From SCTD01 sp963784675 (GTDB taxonomy: Bacteria; Actinomycetota; Actinomycetes; Mycobacteriales; SCTD01): a DNA stretch of 64,000 nucleotides. Below, piece after piece: positions 35,755 through 44,104 of the stretch; within the stretch, counting starts at the first letter, position 1; each line of letters opens with the position of its first letter. The stretch is from assembly GCA_963784675.1 (NCBI GenBank), contig CAWASE010000019.1, positions 744,001 to 808,000 on the forward strand, given 5' to 3'. The notes under the pieces are model-generated. The model was not told the origin of the DNA. It did no database searches and saw nothing but the letters and a program-made list of their open reading frames with translations. The translations under genes and the position numbers were made by a program.

Positions 35755-37328
35755 GTGACGAGCCCCGCCGTGATGCCAACGGTGGCCGTCGCGTCGCCCA
35801 CTGCCGGTCCGCGCCCGCGGAGCGGCCGTCACCGTGCTGTGGCTCCAGCTGCTCGGCGCCGGCGCGTCGGGGCTGCTGGCCTACCTCGCCTTCCCGCCGG
35901 CGGGGCTCTGGCCGCTCGCAGCGCCTGCCGTGGCGCTGCTGGCGCTGAGCTGTCGCAGAGCGGGTCTGCGCCGGGCGGCGCTGCTGGGCCTGGTGCACGG
36001 GCTCGCGCTGTTCCTGCCGCTGGTGGAGTGGACGGCCGCCAACGCCGGTCCTGGCGCTCTCGTGGCGCTGGCGCTGCTGGAGGCGTCGTTCTTCGCCCTG
36101 CTCGGACCGGCGCTGGCGCTCGCGACCCGGCACCGCGGCTGGCCGGTGGTCGTCGCGCTGCTCTGGGTGCTCCAGGAGGCGCTGCGGTCGCGGCTGCCCT
36201 TCGGCGGCTTCCCGTGGGGCCGGCTGGCCTTCAGCCAGGCCGACGGCGTGCTGCTGCCGCTGGCTGCGCTCGGCGGCGCGCCGCTGGTGTCGTTCGTCGT
36301 GGCGCTGCTCGGCGGGGTGCTCGCCTGGGCGGTGCTGGCGGGGCGTGCACGCCCGGGACGGGTCGTCGTCGTGCTGGTGGGCAGCGTCGTCGCCACGGTC
36401 GCGGCCTCGCTGGCCGTTCCGGTGCCGACGGGCGGGACGCCGGTGCGCGTCGCGCTCGTGCAGGGCAACGTGCCGCGGCTGGGGCTGGAGTTCAACGCCC
36501 AGCGCGCCGCGGTGCTCAACAACCACGTCACCGCCACGCGTGAGCTCGCCGCCGACGTGCGCGCCGGTCGCGTCCCCCGACCGGACCTGGTGATCTGGCC
36601 GGAGAACGCCTCCGACCTGGACCCGTTCACCGACCCTGACGCATACGCCCTGATCGACGCGTGCGGTCCGCGAGCTCGGCATCCCGGTGCTGGTCGGGGC
36701 GGTGCTGGACGGTCCCGGCGACCAGGTCAGCAACAGCGGCATCGTCTGGGACCCGGTCAGCGGACCGGGCGAGCGCTACGTCAAACGGCACCCGGTGCCG
36801 TTCGGGGAGTACATCCCCTACCGCTCGCTGGTACGACGGATCACGACCAAGGTCGACCTCGTCCCGCGGGACTTCGCCGCCGGTGACGAGCCCGGCGTGC
36901 TCACGGTCGGCCCGGTCACGCTCGGTGACGTCATCTGCTTCGAGGTGGCCTACGACGACCTCGTGCGGGACGTCGTGACCGGAGGGGGCAGGCTGCTGGT
37001 CGTGCAGACCAACAATGCGACGTTCGGCCGCAGCGCCGAGACCACCCAGCAGCTGGCCATGGGGCGCCTGCGCGCCGTCGAGCACGGCCGCGCCGTGCTC
37101 GTCAGCGCCACCAGCGGAGTGAGCGCCGTGCTGGCGCCGGACGGCCGCGTCGTCGACTCCGCGCCGGTGTTCACCCGGGAGGTGCTGATGGCGCAGGTCC
37201 CCGTGCGCGACCGGCTCACGCTCGCCACCCGGCTGGGCGCCCTGCCCGAGGCGGCGCTGTGCCTGTTGGCGGCGCTCGGTCTGCTGGCTCCGGCCGGGCG
37301 CCGGCGGCGCACCGCGGTGCCGGCGTGA
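35755..37328 (+). CDS. lnt: Apolipoprotein N-acyltransferase, frameshifted
   Basis: Membrane enzyme adding the third acyl chain to lipoproteins. Six to seven N-terminal helices precede a nitrilase-like domain whose triad is visible: Glu in IWPENASD, Lys in RYVKRHPVPFGEYIPYR and Cys in GDVICFEVAYDD. One shift near 36662 separates the Glu part from the Lys/Cys part; another near 35825 would link a GTG start at 35755 to the first helix (without it, the frame opens only at GTG 35834). About 525 residues when repaired. Its stop overlaps the GTG of the ppm gene. Confidence 0.88.
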
Positions 37329-38065
37329 GGCCGCCGCTGGGGCGGGTCCTGGTCGTCGTCCCGACCTACAACGAGCGCGAGAACGTCGAGCTGATCGCCG
37401 GCCGGCTGCACGTCGCCGTCCCCGAGGCGCACCTGCTGGTCGTCGACGACGACAGCCCCGACGGCACCGGCGGCCTCGCCGACGCGATGGCCGCCGCGGA
37501 CGCTCGCGTGCAGGTGCTGCACCGCACCGGCAAGAACGGGCTCGGCGCTGCCTACATCGCCGGCTTCGCCTGGGCGCGCGAGCACGGCTACGACGTCGTC
37601 GTCGAGATGGACGCCGACGGCTCGCACTCGCCCGAGCAGCTGCCCCGGCTGCTGGCGGCGCTGGAGCACGCCGACCTGGTGCTGGGCAGCCGGTGGGTCG
37701 AGGGCGGCACCGTCGTCAACTGGCCGAAGTCGCGCGAGCTGCTCAGCCGCGGCGGCAACGCCTACACCCGGATGATGCTGCGCCTGCCGCTCAAGGACGC
37801 CACCGGCGGCTACCGCGCCTACCGTCGCACGGTGCTCGACGCGCTGCCGCTGGCCGGGGTCGCCTCGCAGGGCTACTGCTTCCAGGTCGACCTCGCGTGG
37901 CAGGCCTGGAAGGCGGGCTTCACCGTCGTGGAGGTGCCGATCACCTTCGTCGAACGTGAGCGCGGTGAGTCCAAGATGAGCCGCTCCATCGTCGTCGAGG
38001 CGCTGTGGCGGGTCACCTGGTGGGGCCTGACCTCCGGACGCTCGCGGCCGCGCAGGGCAGGCTAG
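37325..38065 (+). CDS. ppm: Polyprenol monophosphomannose synthase
   Basis: GT2 glycosyltransferase of 246 residues that makes polyprenyl-phosphate mannose for lipoglycans and protein O-mannosylation. It shows VVVPTYNERENVELIAGRL, the DDDSPDGTG and MDADGSH metal motifs, GSRWVEGGTVVNWP and KDATGGYRAYRR; the ERERGESKMS segment is diagnostic for dolichol/polyprenol-P-mannose synthases. No membrane domain. In M. tuberculosis the same activity is fused to an Lnt domain; here the two are separate but share a GTGA overlap. Confidence 0.93.
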   Translation: MRPPLGRVLVVVPTYNERENVELIAGRLHVAVPEAHLLVVDDDSPDGTGGLADAMAAADARVQVLHRTGKNGLGAAYIAGFAWAREHGYDVVVEMDADGSHSPEQLPRLLAALEHADLVLGSRWVEGGTVVNWPKSRELLSRGGNAYTRMMLRLPLKDATGGYRAYRRTVLDALPLAGVASQGYCFQVDLAWQAWKAGFTVVEVPITFVERERGESKMSRSIVVEALWRVTWWGLTSGRSRPRRAG

Positions 38066-38067
38066 GC

Positions 38068-38547
38068 GTGCCGCTGCTGCTGGTGGGCGCGCTCGTCGTC
38101 GTCCCGATCCTGGAGCTGTACCTGATCATCCAGGTCGGGCAGGCGCTCGGAGTCCTCCCGACGCTGCTGCTGCTGGTGGTGATGTCGCTGCTCGGCGGCT
38201 ACCTGCTGCGACGCGAGGGCACCAAGACCTGGCGGGCGTTCCGGCAGGCGCTGCAGGCCGGCCGGGTACCGGCGGCAGAGGTGGCGGACGGCGCCCTGGT
38301 GCTGCTCGGCGGGGCGCTGCTGCTCACCCCGGGCTTCTTCACCGACGCGGTCGGGCTGGCGTGCGTGCTGCCGCCCTCGCGGGCGGTGCTGCGCCGGCTG
38401 CTGACCGGCGTGGTCGCGGGACGGCTCGGCGGCGGCCTGCTCGGCGGTGCGGTCGGTCCTACCGGGCGGGGGCCCGGCGGAGTCGGTCGCGGCGGCCCGG
38501 TGATCGACGGGGACGTCGTCGACGAGACGGACGGTCCGAGCGGCTGA
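38068..38547 (+). CDS. fxsA: FxsA family membrane protein
   Basis: Protein of 159 residues with three to four membrane segments and the FxsA pattern (PLLLVGALVVVPILELYLIIQVGQ; LLTPGFFTDAVGLACVLPPSR). FxsA of E. coli relieves exclusion of phage T7 by the F plasmid; the native role is unknown. It follows ppm by two bases. The Gly-rich tail is of low complexity. Confidence 0.88.
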   Translation: MPLLLVGALVVVPILELYLIIQVGQALGVLPTLLLLVVMSLLGGYLLRREGTKTWRAFRQALQAGRVPAAEVADGALVLLGGALLLTPGFFTDAVGLACVLPPSRAVLRRLLTGVVAGRLGGGLLGGAVGPTGRGPGGVGRGGPVIDGDVVDETDGPSG

Positions 38548-38567
38548 CCAGCACGGGATGGTCGACA

Positions 38568-38590
38568 CCCGTCCGGGAAGACCCGGCGGG
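38568..38590. terminator. Hairpin between convergent fxsA and rbpA
   Basis: CCCGTCCGGG (38568-38577) pairs with CCCGGCGGG (38582-38590) around a four-base loop with one bulge. It lies between two converging genes and could stop transcription from both sides. Confidence 0.5.
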
Positions 38591-38664
38591 ACGCTCGAGG
38601 CCGCGCGAGCCCGGACAGCACGACGGCCGCCCCGGAGGACGGCCGACGTGGAGGATCTACGGGC

Positions 38665-39051
38665 TCAGGCGCTCTTGCGCTCTTTCGCCCGCTCGCTCTT
38701 CAGCGCGGCCTTGACGGCGCCCTGGTGCTCGTGGAGCACGGCGAGCCGCTCCGCCAGCACCTCTTCGAGCTCGTCGGTGGAGCGACGCTCGAGCAGCATG
38801 TCCCAGTGCGTGCGCGCCGGCTTGCCCTTCTTGGCCTCGGGCTGCTCACCGTCGCGCAGCAGGCCGACGGCGCCGCAGACCCGGCACTCCCAGGTCGGCG
38901 GGATGTCGGCTTCGGCGGCGAAGGGGACCGTGGTCTCGTGGCCGTTGGAGCAGTCGTAGGATGTGCGCAGCCGGGGGGCGAACTCAGTGTGTCGGTCGCT
39001 CTCGTAGCTCACGGCACCGAGGCGGGTGCCTCGAAGGACGCGGTCACTCAT
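38665..39051 (-). CDS. rbpA: RNA polymerase-binding protein RbpA
   Basis: Protein of 128 residues that binds RNA polymerase and the principal sigma factor and stabilises open promoter complexes in actinobacteria. N-terminal RGTRLGAVSYESDRH, zinc-fold Cys residues in TSYDCSNGHE and TWECRVCGA, and the sigma-interacting basic C-terminus (RTHWDMLLERRSTDELEEVL) are all present. GGGAGG precedes the start. A SigR-type promoter lies 35 bases upstream, as known for Streptomyces rbpA. Confidence 0.94.
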   Translation of the reverse strand: MSDRVLRGTRLGAVSYESDRHTEFAPRLRTSYDCSNGHETTVPFAAEADIPPTWECRVCGAVGLLRDGEQPEAKKGKPARTHWDMLLERRSTDELEEVLAERLAVLHEHQGAVKAALKSERAKERKSA

Positions 39052-39085
39052 GGGTGCCTCCCGGGGTCAGGTCTTCTGGTGTGTC

Positions 39086-39112
39086 AACGTGCAACTACAG
39101 AGCAGGATTCCC
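39086..39112 (-). promoter_or_regulatory. SigR/SigH-type promoter of rbpA
   Basis: On the minus strand GGGAAT (39112-39107) and GTT (39088-39086) are separated by exactly 18 bases, the consensus for SigR (Streptomyces) and SigH (Mycobacterium), which respond to thiol-oxidative stress. The expected start would give a leader of about 28 bases containing the ribosome site. Confidence 0.65.
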
Positions 39113-39200
39113 TGCCGTCGGGTGACGAACCCGACTGCCGCCCGTCGTCCTGACGGTCTGCCCGCCATCCGCCCGACTGTCCCGATTTCAAGGAGAGCTT

Positions 39201-39647
39201 GTGTCGCTGCTGACCCGTACGGACCGCACCACCCCCTCGCGCGGCAGCGGAGCAGGGCTGGTCCCGCGCGCCTTGGCCGCGGTGGGGCCGGGGCAGCTGG
39301 CGCTGGCGCGCACCGGCGCCGGCGTGGTCATGGTCGCCCGCCCCACAGCCCTGACGCAGGGCCTCGGCGTCGACTCGGCCGCCAGCGCTCGCACCGCGTG
39401 GGCCGTCCAGATGCTCGGGGCGCGCGAGATCGCGTTGGGGGTCGGCACCGTCCTGGCGCTGCGCGCCGACCGCCGGGCCGGGACGAGCACCGCCCGCGCG
39501 TGGGTGAGCGCCGGAGCGTTCAGCGACGCGCTGGACGTGCTGGCCGTCGGGGGAGCCGTCGCCAAGGGCCGGATCGGCAAGCCTGCCGGGGGAGCGGTCG
39601 TGCTGAGCGCGCTCGCCGCGGCGGTCGTCGGTGTCCGCGGCCGCTAG
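39201..39647 (+). CDS. Uncharacterised membrane protein
   Basis: Protein of 148 residues with about four weakly hydrophobic helices rich in Ala, Gly and Val. The ribosome site AAGGAGA sits 7 bases before the GTG. The pattern (ARTGAGVVMVARP, WAVQMLGAREIALGVGTVLALRA, SDALDVLAVGGAVAKG) resembles small actinobacterial membrane proteins of the DUF4267 type. Divergent from rbpA; probably followed in the same transcript by the GDT1-like gene. Confidence 0.65.
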   Translation: MSLLTRTDRTTPSRGSGAGLVPRALAAVGPGQLALARTGAGVVMVARPTALTQGLGVDSAASARTAWAVQMLGAREIALGVGTVLALRADRRAGTSTARAWVSAGAFSDALDVLAVGGAVAKGRIGKPAGGAVVLSALAAAVVGVRGR

Positions 39648-39658
39648 CGTCTGCGCCT

Positions 39659-40216
39659 GTGCATGCCTTCCTGCTCGCCCTGGTCGTGGTGTTCGCGGCC
39701 GAGTTCGGTGACAAGAGCCAGCTGCTCGCGCTGAGCCTGGCCGCACGTCGTCCCGTCGTCCCGGTCCTGGCCGGGGTGGCCCTGGCGGCCGTGACGCTGC
39801 AGGGGCTCTCGGTGGCGGTCGGCGCGGCGGTCGGGGCGGCGGTCCCCGCGTCGCTGCTCGCGGTGGTCTCCGGCGCCGGCTTCCTGCTGGCGGCGCTGCT
39901 CACCCTGCGGGGCGACGACGACGAGCAGGTCGACCTCCCGGCCCGGTCCGCCGGCTCGACGGTGCTGCTGGCCTTCGGTGCGATGTTCCTCGCCGAGCTC
40001 GGCGACAAGACGATGCTGGCCGGTGCAGCACTGGCGACCCGCGACGCCGCCGTCCCCACCTGGCTGGGCGGCAGCCTGGGCTTCTTCGCTGCCGACGCGC
40101 TCGCCGTGCTGCTCGGGATGCGCCTGTTCCGGCGGCTCCGGCCCCGCACCGTGCGGCTCTCGACGGCCGCGCTGCTGGCCGTCCTCGGCGTCGTGCTGCT
40201 GCTCGGGGCGCTCTGA
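39659..40216 (+). CDS. GDT1/TMEM165 (UPF0016) family cation transporter
   Basis: Protein of 185 residues with six membrane helices in two inverted halves, each carrying the family signature E-x-G-D-K-S/T: AAEFGDKSQ in helix 1 and AELGDKTM in helix 4. Family members move Mn2+ and/or Ca2+; bacterial ones export manganese. The GTG start lies 11 bases after the previous stop, and TAGCGT (39645-39650) may also give a separate leaderless message. Confidence 0.9.
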   Translation: MHAFLLALVVVFAAEFGDKSQLLALSLAARRPVVPVLAGVALAAVTLQGLSVAVGAAVGAAVPASLLAVVSGAGFLLAALLTLRGDDDEQVDLPARSAGSTVLLAFGAMFLAELGDKTMLAGAALATRDAAVPTWLGGSLGFFAADALAVLLGMRLFRRLRPRTVRLSTAALLAVLGVVLLLGAL

Positions 40217-40301
40217 GACCCCTCTCGCTGTCCGGCGCCACGGCCCGGCCGTGTCGTTGACGCGAGCCGCTGCCGCCGGCCGGTCCGCCGTACGGACCGA
40301 C

Positions 40302-40580
40302 CTACGACCGCGTGGAGGTTGCTGCCGCCCTGAACGCCCGGACCGCGTCGTGGACGTGACCCAGGGTGGCCGCATGCGGCCCGGCCGGGTCGGTGATGCT
40401 GCAGCTCGGGCAGGACCGGTCGCGCAGCGGGTGCCCGCCGGACAGGTGCTCGGCGAGCAGGGCGCACGGCGCGGCCAGGCCGGGCAGGCCGCGGTTGGCG
40501 AGCCAGCCGCTCACGGCCGCCGTCAGGGCCGCGGCCTCGTCACTCAGCGACCTCACCGGCGGCGTGCTCACCGACGGCAT
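40302..40580 (-). CDS. Small hypothetical protein with CxxC motif
   Basis: Protein of 92 residues. Third codon positions are almost all G or C, supporting a real gene. CPSC near residue 58 (RSCPSCSITDPAGPH) and another Cys near 39 could bind metal or form a disulfide. Helical character, no signal peptide. No family recognised. Confidence 0.55.
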   Translation of the reverse strand: MPSVSTPPVRSLSDEAAALTAAVSGWLANRGLPGLAAPCALLAEHLSGGHPLRDRSCPSCSITDPAGPHAATLGHVHDAVRAFRAAATSTRS

Positions 40581-40653
40581 CCCTGCACGGAGCGACGCGG
40601 CCCGGCGTGGCGGCCAGCCGCCGGCGCGGGCAGCGTCGAGTCGGAGGCGGTCG

Positions 40654-40755
40654 TCAGCCGAGCCCCCTGAGCAGGAGCAGCAGCACCGCGGTCACCACGA
40701 TCGACAGGACGATGCTGGGCAGGCAACCCAGGCGGTTGGAGAAGAAGAAGAACAC
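40654..40755 (-). CDS. 33-residue membrane microprotein (FFFFSNRLGC type)
   Basis: A GTG at 40755, 14 bases after the stop of the upstream coiled-coil gene, opens a frame for 33 residues beginning MFFFFSNRLGCLPSI and continuing as a single hydrophobic helix ending RGLG. Very small proteins with this FFFFSNRLGC start recur in many actinobacteria, so I take it as a real gene despite its size. Function unknown. Confidence 0.6.
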   Translation of the reverse strand: MFFFFSNRLGCLPSIVLSIVVTAVLLLLLRGLG

Positions 40756-40769
40756 GTCGGGCCGCCGGC

Positions 40770-41468
40770 TCAGCGGGCACTGGTCGAGCCGGGCACGGCA
40801 CCTGCGGACGGCTGCCGCGACTGCTTCTCCTGCTCGCTGAGCCGGGCGAGCTCGTCGGCGTCGGCCTGCCGGCCGGCGGCCGCCTCGACGTCCTTGCGGG
40901 CATCGGACAGCTGTGCCGCGGGGGCCGCGGTCCGGACTGCCGTCTCCTTGTCGATGCGCGTCTGCTCGGCCGCGGCGAGCCTGCGCTCGGCCTCGATGAG
41001 CTTCTGCGCCTCGTCGGCAGCGGTGTTCCGACCAGCCTGCGCGCGTTCGGTGGCCGTACGGCTCGCCTGGACCTGCGCGCGCTTCTTGGCCTGCTCGGCC
41101 TGCTGGACCTCGCGCTGCCGGGTCTGCTCGGCCTGCGCACGCTGCTCCTGAGCCTGGGCGGTGTCGCTCTGCAGCTGCTGGTCGGCGGCGTCCTTGCGCT
41201 GTTCGGCCTTCGCCTCGAGCTCAACCGCCTTCTCGATCACGTCGGCGCGTCGCGACAGGGCCCGGCCGCGCTCGATCAGGCGCTCATCGGCCACCAGGGC
41301 GCCGGCCTTGCCGTCCAGGGCTGCGAGCAGGCGCTCGTAGCCGAGCCGTAGACCGGAGTCCTGCGACAGGCGGGTGGCGACCACCTTGGTCTCGAGCAGC
41401 TGGAAGGGGTAGCGCAGCGCCTTGTACTCCAGCGCCAGGACCGAGCGGGGGATGGTGAGGACGTTCAT
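40770..41468 (-). CDS. Coiled-coil protein of unknown function
   Basis: Protein of 232 residues. The N-terminal 60 residues are conserved-looking and partly amphipathic (IPRSVLALEYKALRYPFQLLE); from about 75 to 220 the chain is a long Glu/Gln/Ala/Arg-rich coiled coil. The ribosome site AAGGAG precedes the ATG. Similar proteins are sometimes mislabelled as translation-initiation-factor IF2-like because of the Ala/Gln-rich sequence. It follows the CsbD-like coiled-coil gene by 34 bases and precedes the membrane microprotein. Confidence 0.7.
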   Translation of the reverse strand: MNVLTIPRSVLALEYKALRYPFQLLETKVVATRLSQDSGLRLGYERLLAALDGKAGALVADERLIERGRALSRRADVIEKAVELEAKAEQRKDAADQQLQSDTAQAQEQRAQAEQTRQREVQQAEQAKKRAQVQASRTATERAQAGRNTAADEAQKLIEAERRLAAAEQTRIDKETAVRTAAPAAQLSDARKDVEAAAGRQADADELARLSEQEKQSRQPSAGAVPGSTSAR

Positions 41469-41502
41469 GGAAGCGGACTCCTTGGAAGGTGGTGGGGGGA
41501 GT

Positions 41503-42060
41503 TCAGGACGGGAGGTCTGCCTGGGCAGCGAGGCGGTCGGCCTCGGCCCGGGCGCGGCTGGCAGCGTCCTCGGCAGCCGCCGCGCTGTCGTAGGCCGCCT
41601 CGTGCTCAGCAACGGCCCGCTGCTGCTGGACGGTGGCCTGCGTCTGGTCGTGCGCCGCCTCGCGGGCTGCGTCCAGCTTCTCGTCCTGCGCGCGCTGCTC
41701 AGCCTGGGCCAGGTCACGGGCGCGCTGCTGCTCCGCGGCAACCTCGGCCTGCCGGATCGAGAGGGCGGCCTGCTCACGCGCCTGCTGCTCGCGAACGGCG
41801 GCGGCCTGCTCGACGTCGCTCTTCTGGGCCTGCGCCGCAGCGTGCTCGTCGGCCAGCACCTGCGCCGCCTCGTCGGCTCGGACCGTGGCGACGGCCTCGG
41901 TGGCGCTGGCCTCCTTGCGTGCGGTGGCCTCGGCCTGCTGGAGCTGGCCCTCGGCGGCGAGCGAGTCGTTGCCGAGCACGGCACCGGCGACCTCCTTGGC
42001 CTTTCCGGTGATGCTGCTCAGCAGGCCCTTGCGGGCCTGGTCTGCGGGGCCGTCGCTCAT
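41503..42060 (-). CDS. CsbD-like N-terminus with long coiled coil
   Basis: Protein of 185 residues. Residues about 10-45 (SITGKAKEVAGAVLGNDSLAAEGQLQQAEA) match the CsbD stress-protein repeat, followed by some 130 residues of Ala/Glu/Gln-rich coiled coil. CsbD proteins are made under general stress in Bacillus. The ribosome site AAGGAGA is strong. First gene of a three-gene operon with another coiled-coil protein and a membrane microprotein. Confidence 0.72.
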   Translation of the reverse strand: MSDGPADQARKGLLSSITGKAKEVAGAVLGNDSLAAEGQLQQAEATARKEASATEAVATVRADEAAQVLADEHAAAQAQKSDVEQAAAVREQQAREQAALSIRQAEVAAEQQRARDLAQAEQRAQDEKLDAAREAAHDQTQATVQQQRAVAEHEAAYDSAAAAEDAASRARAEADRLAAQADLPS

Positions 42061-42443
42061 GTGTTCTCCTTGGGCTCGACGTGCGTTCTGTCCGGGGGGT
42101 GGCGAACGTGGGTGCTCCGAGCCGCCGACCTCACGGCCACGCGGCGACATGGACGGTGCTGTACGGACTCGGACGCGCCGACGTCCTCATGCCTGGGCGG
42201 CGGTCAGCCAGCCAGTGCCCGCATCGGTGCGACTCACCTGTGCGAGGGCGTTGCGTCCGTGGTGGCGTTGGTCACTTGCCGCGCAGAGCCCTGGTGCTCG
42301 TCGACGGATCAGAGGTCGGGCACGTGTTGGGCCGTGCCGTGCGCACGTGGTGCAGGTCACCCCTGTCGAGCGCCGAGGGATCTGTCGGTACGGGAGAATG
42401 ACGGGTGGGCCGTCGCGGTCCTTCGTCGAGCTGAGGAGACCCG
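42061..42443. other. Intergenic region between divergent CsbD-like and fprA genes
   Basis: These 383 bases hold the divergent promoters, but no convincing -35/-10 pair could be assigned. Two CACGTG hexamers occur about 27 bases apart near 42319-42352. The open frames here have poor codon bias, so I call no gene. Confidence 0.4.
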
Positions 42444-43919
42444 GTGAGCGTCGAGCAGGCCCAGGTGGGGACCGACGACCGTCCGCTGCGCGTCGCGATC
42501 GTCGGCGCCGGGCCGGCGGGCATCTACGCCGCCGACGTCTTGATGAAGTCCGACACGCCGGTGTCGATCGACCTGTTCGAGCGCCAACCGGCGCCGTTCG
42601 GGCTGATCCGCTACGGCGTCGCCCCGGACCACCCGCGCATCAAGGGCATCGTCAAGGCGCTGCGACAGGTGATGAGCAAGCCGCAGCTGCGGCTGCTGGG
42701 CAACGTCGAGTACGGCGTCGACCTCCAGCTCGACGACCTGCGCCGCCACTACGACGCCGTGGTGTTCACCACCGGCGCCGAGAAGGACCGCGACCTGGAC
42801 GTGCCCGGTATCGACAAGCAGGGCAGCTTCGGCGGCGCCGACTTCGTCTCCTGGTTCGACGGCCACCCCGACGTACCGCGCGAGTGGCCGCTGGAGGCCG
42901 AGTCCATCGCGGTGATCGGTGCCGGCAACGTCGGGCTGGACGTCGCCCGGATGCTGTCCAAGACCGCCGACGAGCTGCTCGTCACCGAGATCCCGGACAA
43001 CGTCTTCGCAGGCCTGGCGGCGAGCCCGGTGCGCGAGGTCCACGTGTTCGCCCGCCGCGGTCCGGCGCAGGCGAAGTTCACCCCGCTGGAGCTCCGCGAG
43101 CTGGACCACTCGCCCAACGTCGAGGTGCTGGTCAACCCCGAGGACATCGAGTACGACGACGGCAGCGTCGCGGCGATCAACTCCGACAACCAGACCAAGC
43201 TGGTGGTGCGCGAGCTGGAGAAGTACGCGATGCGTACCGCCGACAAGGGGGAGGGTGAGCGGCCGCGCAAGCTGTGGCTGCACTTCTTCGAGTCCCCGGT
43301 CGAGGTGACCGGCGGCGAGCGCGTCGAGGGCTTCCGCACCGAGCGCACCGAGCTCACCGGCGACGGCAACGTCCGCGGCACCGGCGTCTTCCACGACTGG
43401 CCGGTGCAGGCGGTCTACCGCTGCGTCGGGTATCGCTCCAGCGCGCTGCCGGGCCTTCCCTGGGACAGTCGCGAGCACGTCGTCCCGCACGCCGCTGGAC
43501 GGGTGCTCGACGCGGACGGCACGCCGCTGCCCGGCCTGTACGTCAACGGCTGGGTCAAGCGCGGACCGGTCGGCCTGATCGGCCACACCAAGGGCGACGC
43601 GATCGAGACGGTCGGCTCGATGCTGGCCGACCTGCCGACGATGCCGGCCGCCGTCGCGCCGGAGCCGGACGCGGTGCTCGAGCTGCTCGACGCGCGCGGC
43701 GTCGCTTACACGACCTGGGAAGGCTGGGAGCAGCTCGACGCCCACGAGCTGGCGCTCGGCGCGGCCTACGGCAAGGTGGGCGACGCCGACCGCGAACGCG
43801 TCAAGGTGGTCGAGCGCGACGTCATGATCGAGGTGTCGCGGGCGGTGGCGGCCGTCGACGCCGGTGAGCCGGGTGCCGAGGAGCGGCTGGACGACGCGCT
43901 GGAGCAGGCGCAGGCCTGA
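42444..43919 (+). CDS. fprA: Ferredoxin/adrenodoxin-type NADP+ reductase FprA
   Basis: Protein of 491 residues. N-terminal FAD fold (RVAIVGAGPAGIYAADVL), the characteristic PFGLIRYGVAPDHPRIK, and NADP fold (IAVIGAGNVGLDVARML) place it with mycobacterial FprA and mammalian adrenodoxin reductase; GWVKRGPVGLIGHTKGDAIETV is the second FAD segment. It passes electrons between NADPH and ferredoxins, for example to cytochromes P450. The GTG is preceded by GAGGAG. The last 80 residues are an actinobacterial extension. Confidence 0.95.
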   Translation: MSVEQAQVGTDDRPLRVAIVGAGPAGIYAADVLMKSDTPVSIDLFERQPAPFGLIRYGVAPDHPRIKGIVKALRQVMSKPQLRLLGNVEYGVDLQLDDLRRHYDAVVFTTGAEKDRDLDVPGIDKQGSFGGADFVSWFDGHPDVPREWPLEAESIAVIGAGNVGLDVARMLSKTADELLVTEIPDNVFAGLAASPVREVHVFARRGPAQAKFTPLELRELDHSPNVEVLVNPEDIEYDDGSVAAINSDNQTKLVVRELEKYAMRTADKGEGERPRKLWLHFFESPVEVTGGERVEGFRTERTELTGDGNVRGTGVFHDWPVQAVYRCVGYRSSALPGLPWDSREHVVPHAAGRVLDADGTPLPGLYVNGWVKRGPVGLIGHTKGDAIETVGSMLADLPTMPAAVAPEPDAVLELLDARGVAYTTWEGWEQLDAHELALGAAYGKVGDADRERVKVVERDVMIEVSRAVAAVDAGEPGAEERLDDALEQAQA

Positions 43920-43982
43920 CCGGTGCGGCGGATGCTGCCGCCGTCCTGTCGACTGCTGCCGCTCGTCCGCTGCCTGTTCGCG

Positions 43983-44012
43983 CAATCCCCAGGACCCCGC
44001 TGCTGGGGATTG
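43983..44012. terminator. 10-bp inverted repeat after fprA
   Basis: CAATCCCCAG (43983-43992) and CTGGGGATTG (44003-44012) pair perfectly around ten bases, between the converging fprA and CAP-domain genes. A second small palindrome, TGACA-3-TGTCA, follows at 44050-44062. Together they probably end transcription from both sides. Confidence 0.55.
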
Positions 44013-44104
44013 GCCGAACATCTGTATGCATCGGGCCATCGCCGATAAGTGACATTATGTCAGGTGGCAGCTGACGGCCCCTGCCCTGGTCGCAGCGATG
44101 TGCT

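Noticed and set aside
42081..42401. Open frame of 106 codons between the CsbD-like gene and fprA
   Set aside because: Poor codon bias, no ribosome site and no recognisable sequence; treated as intergenic.
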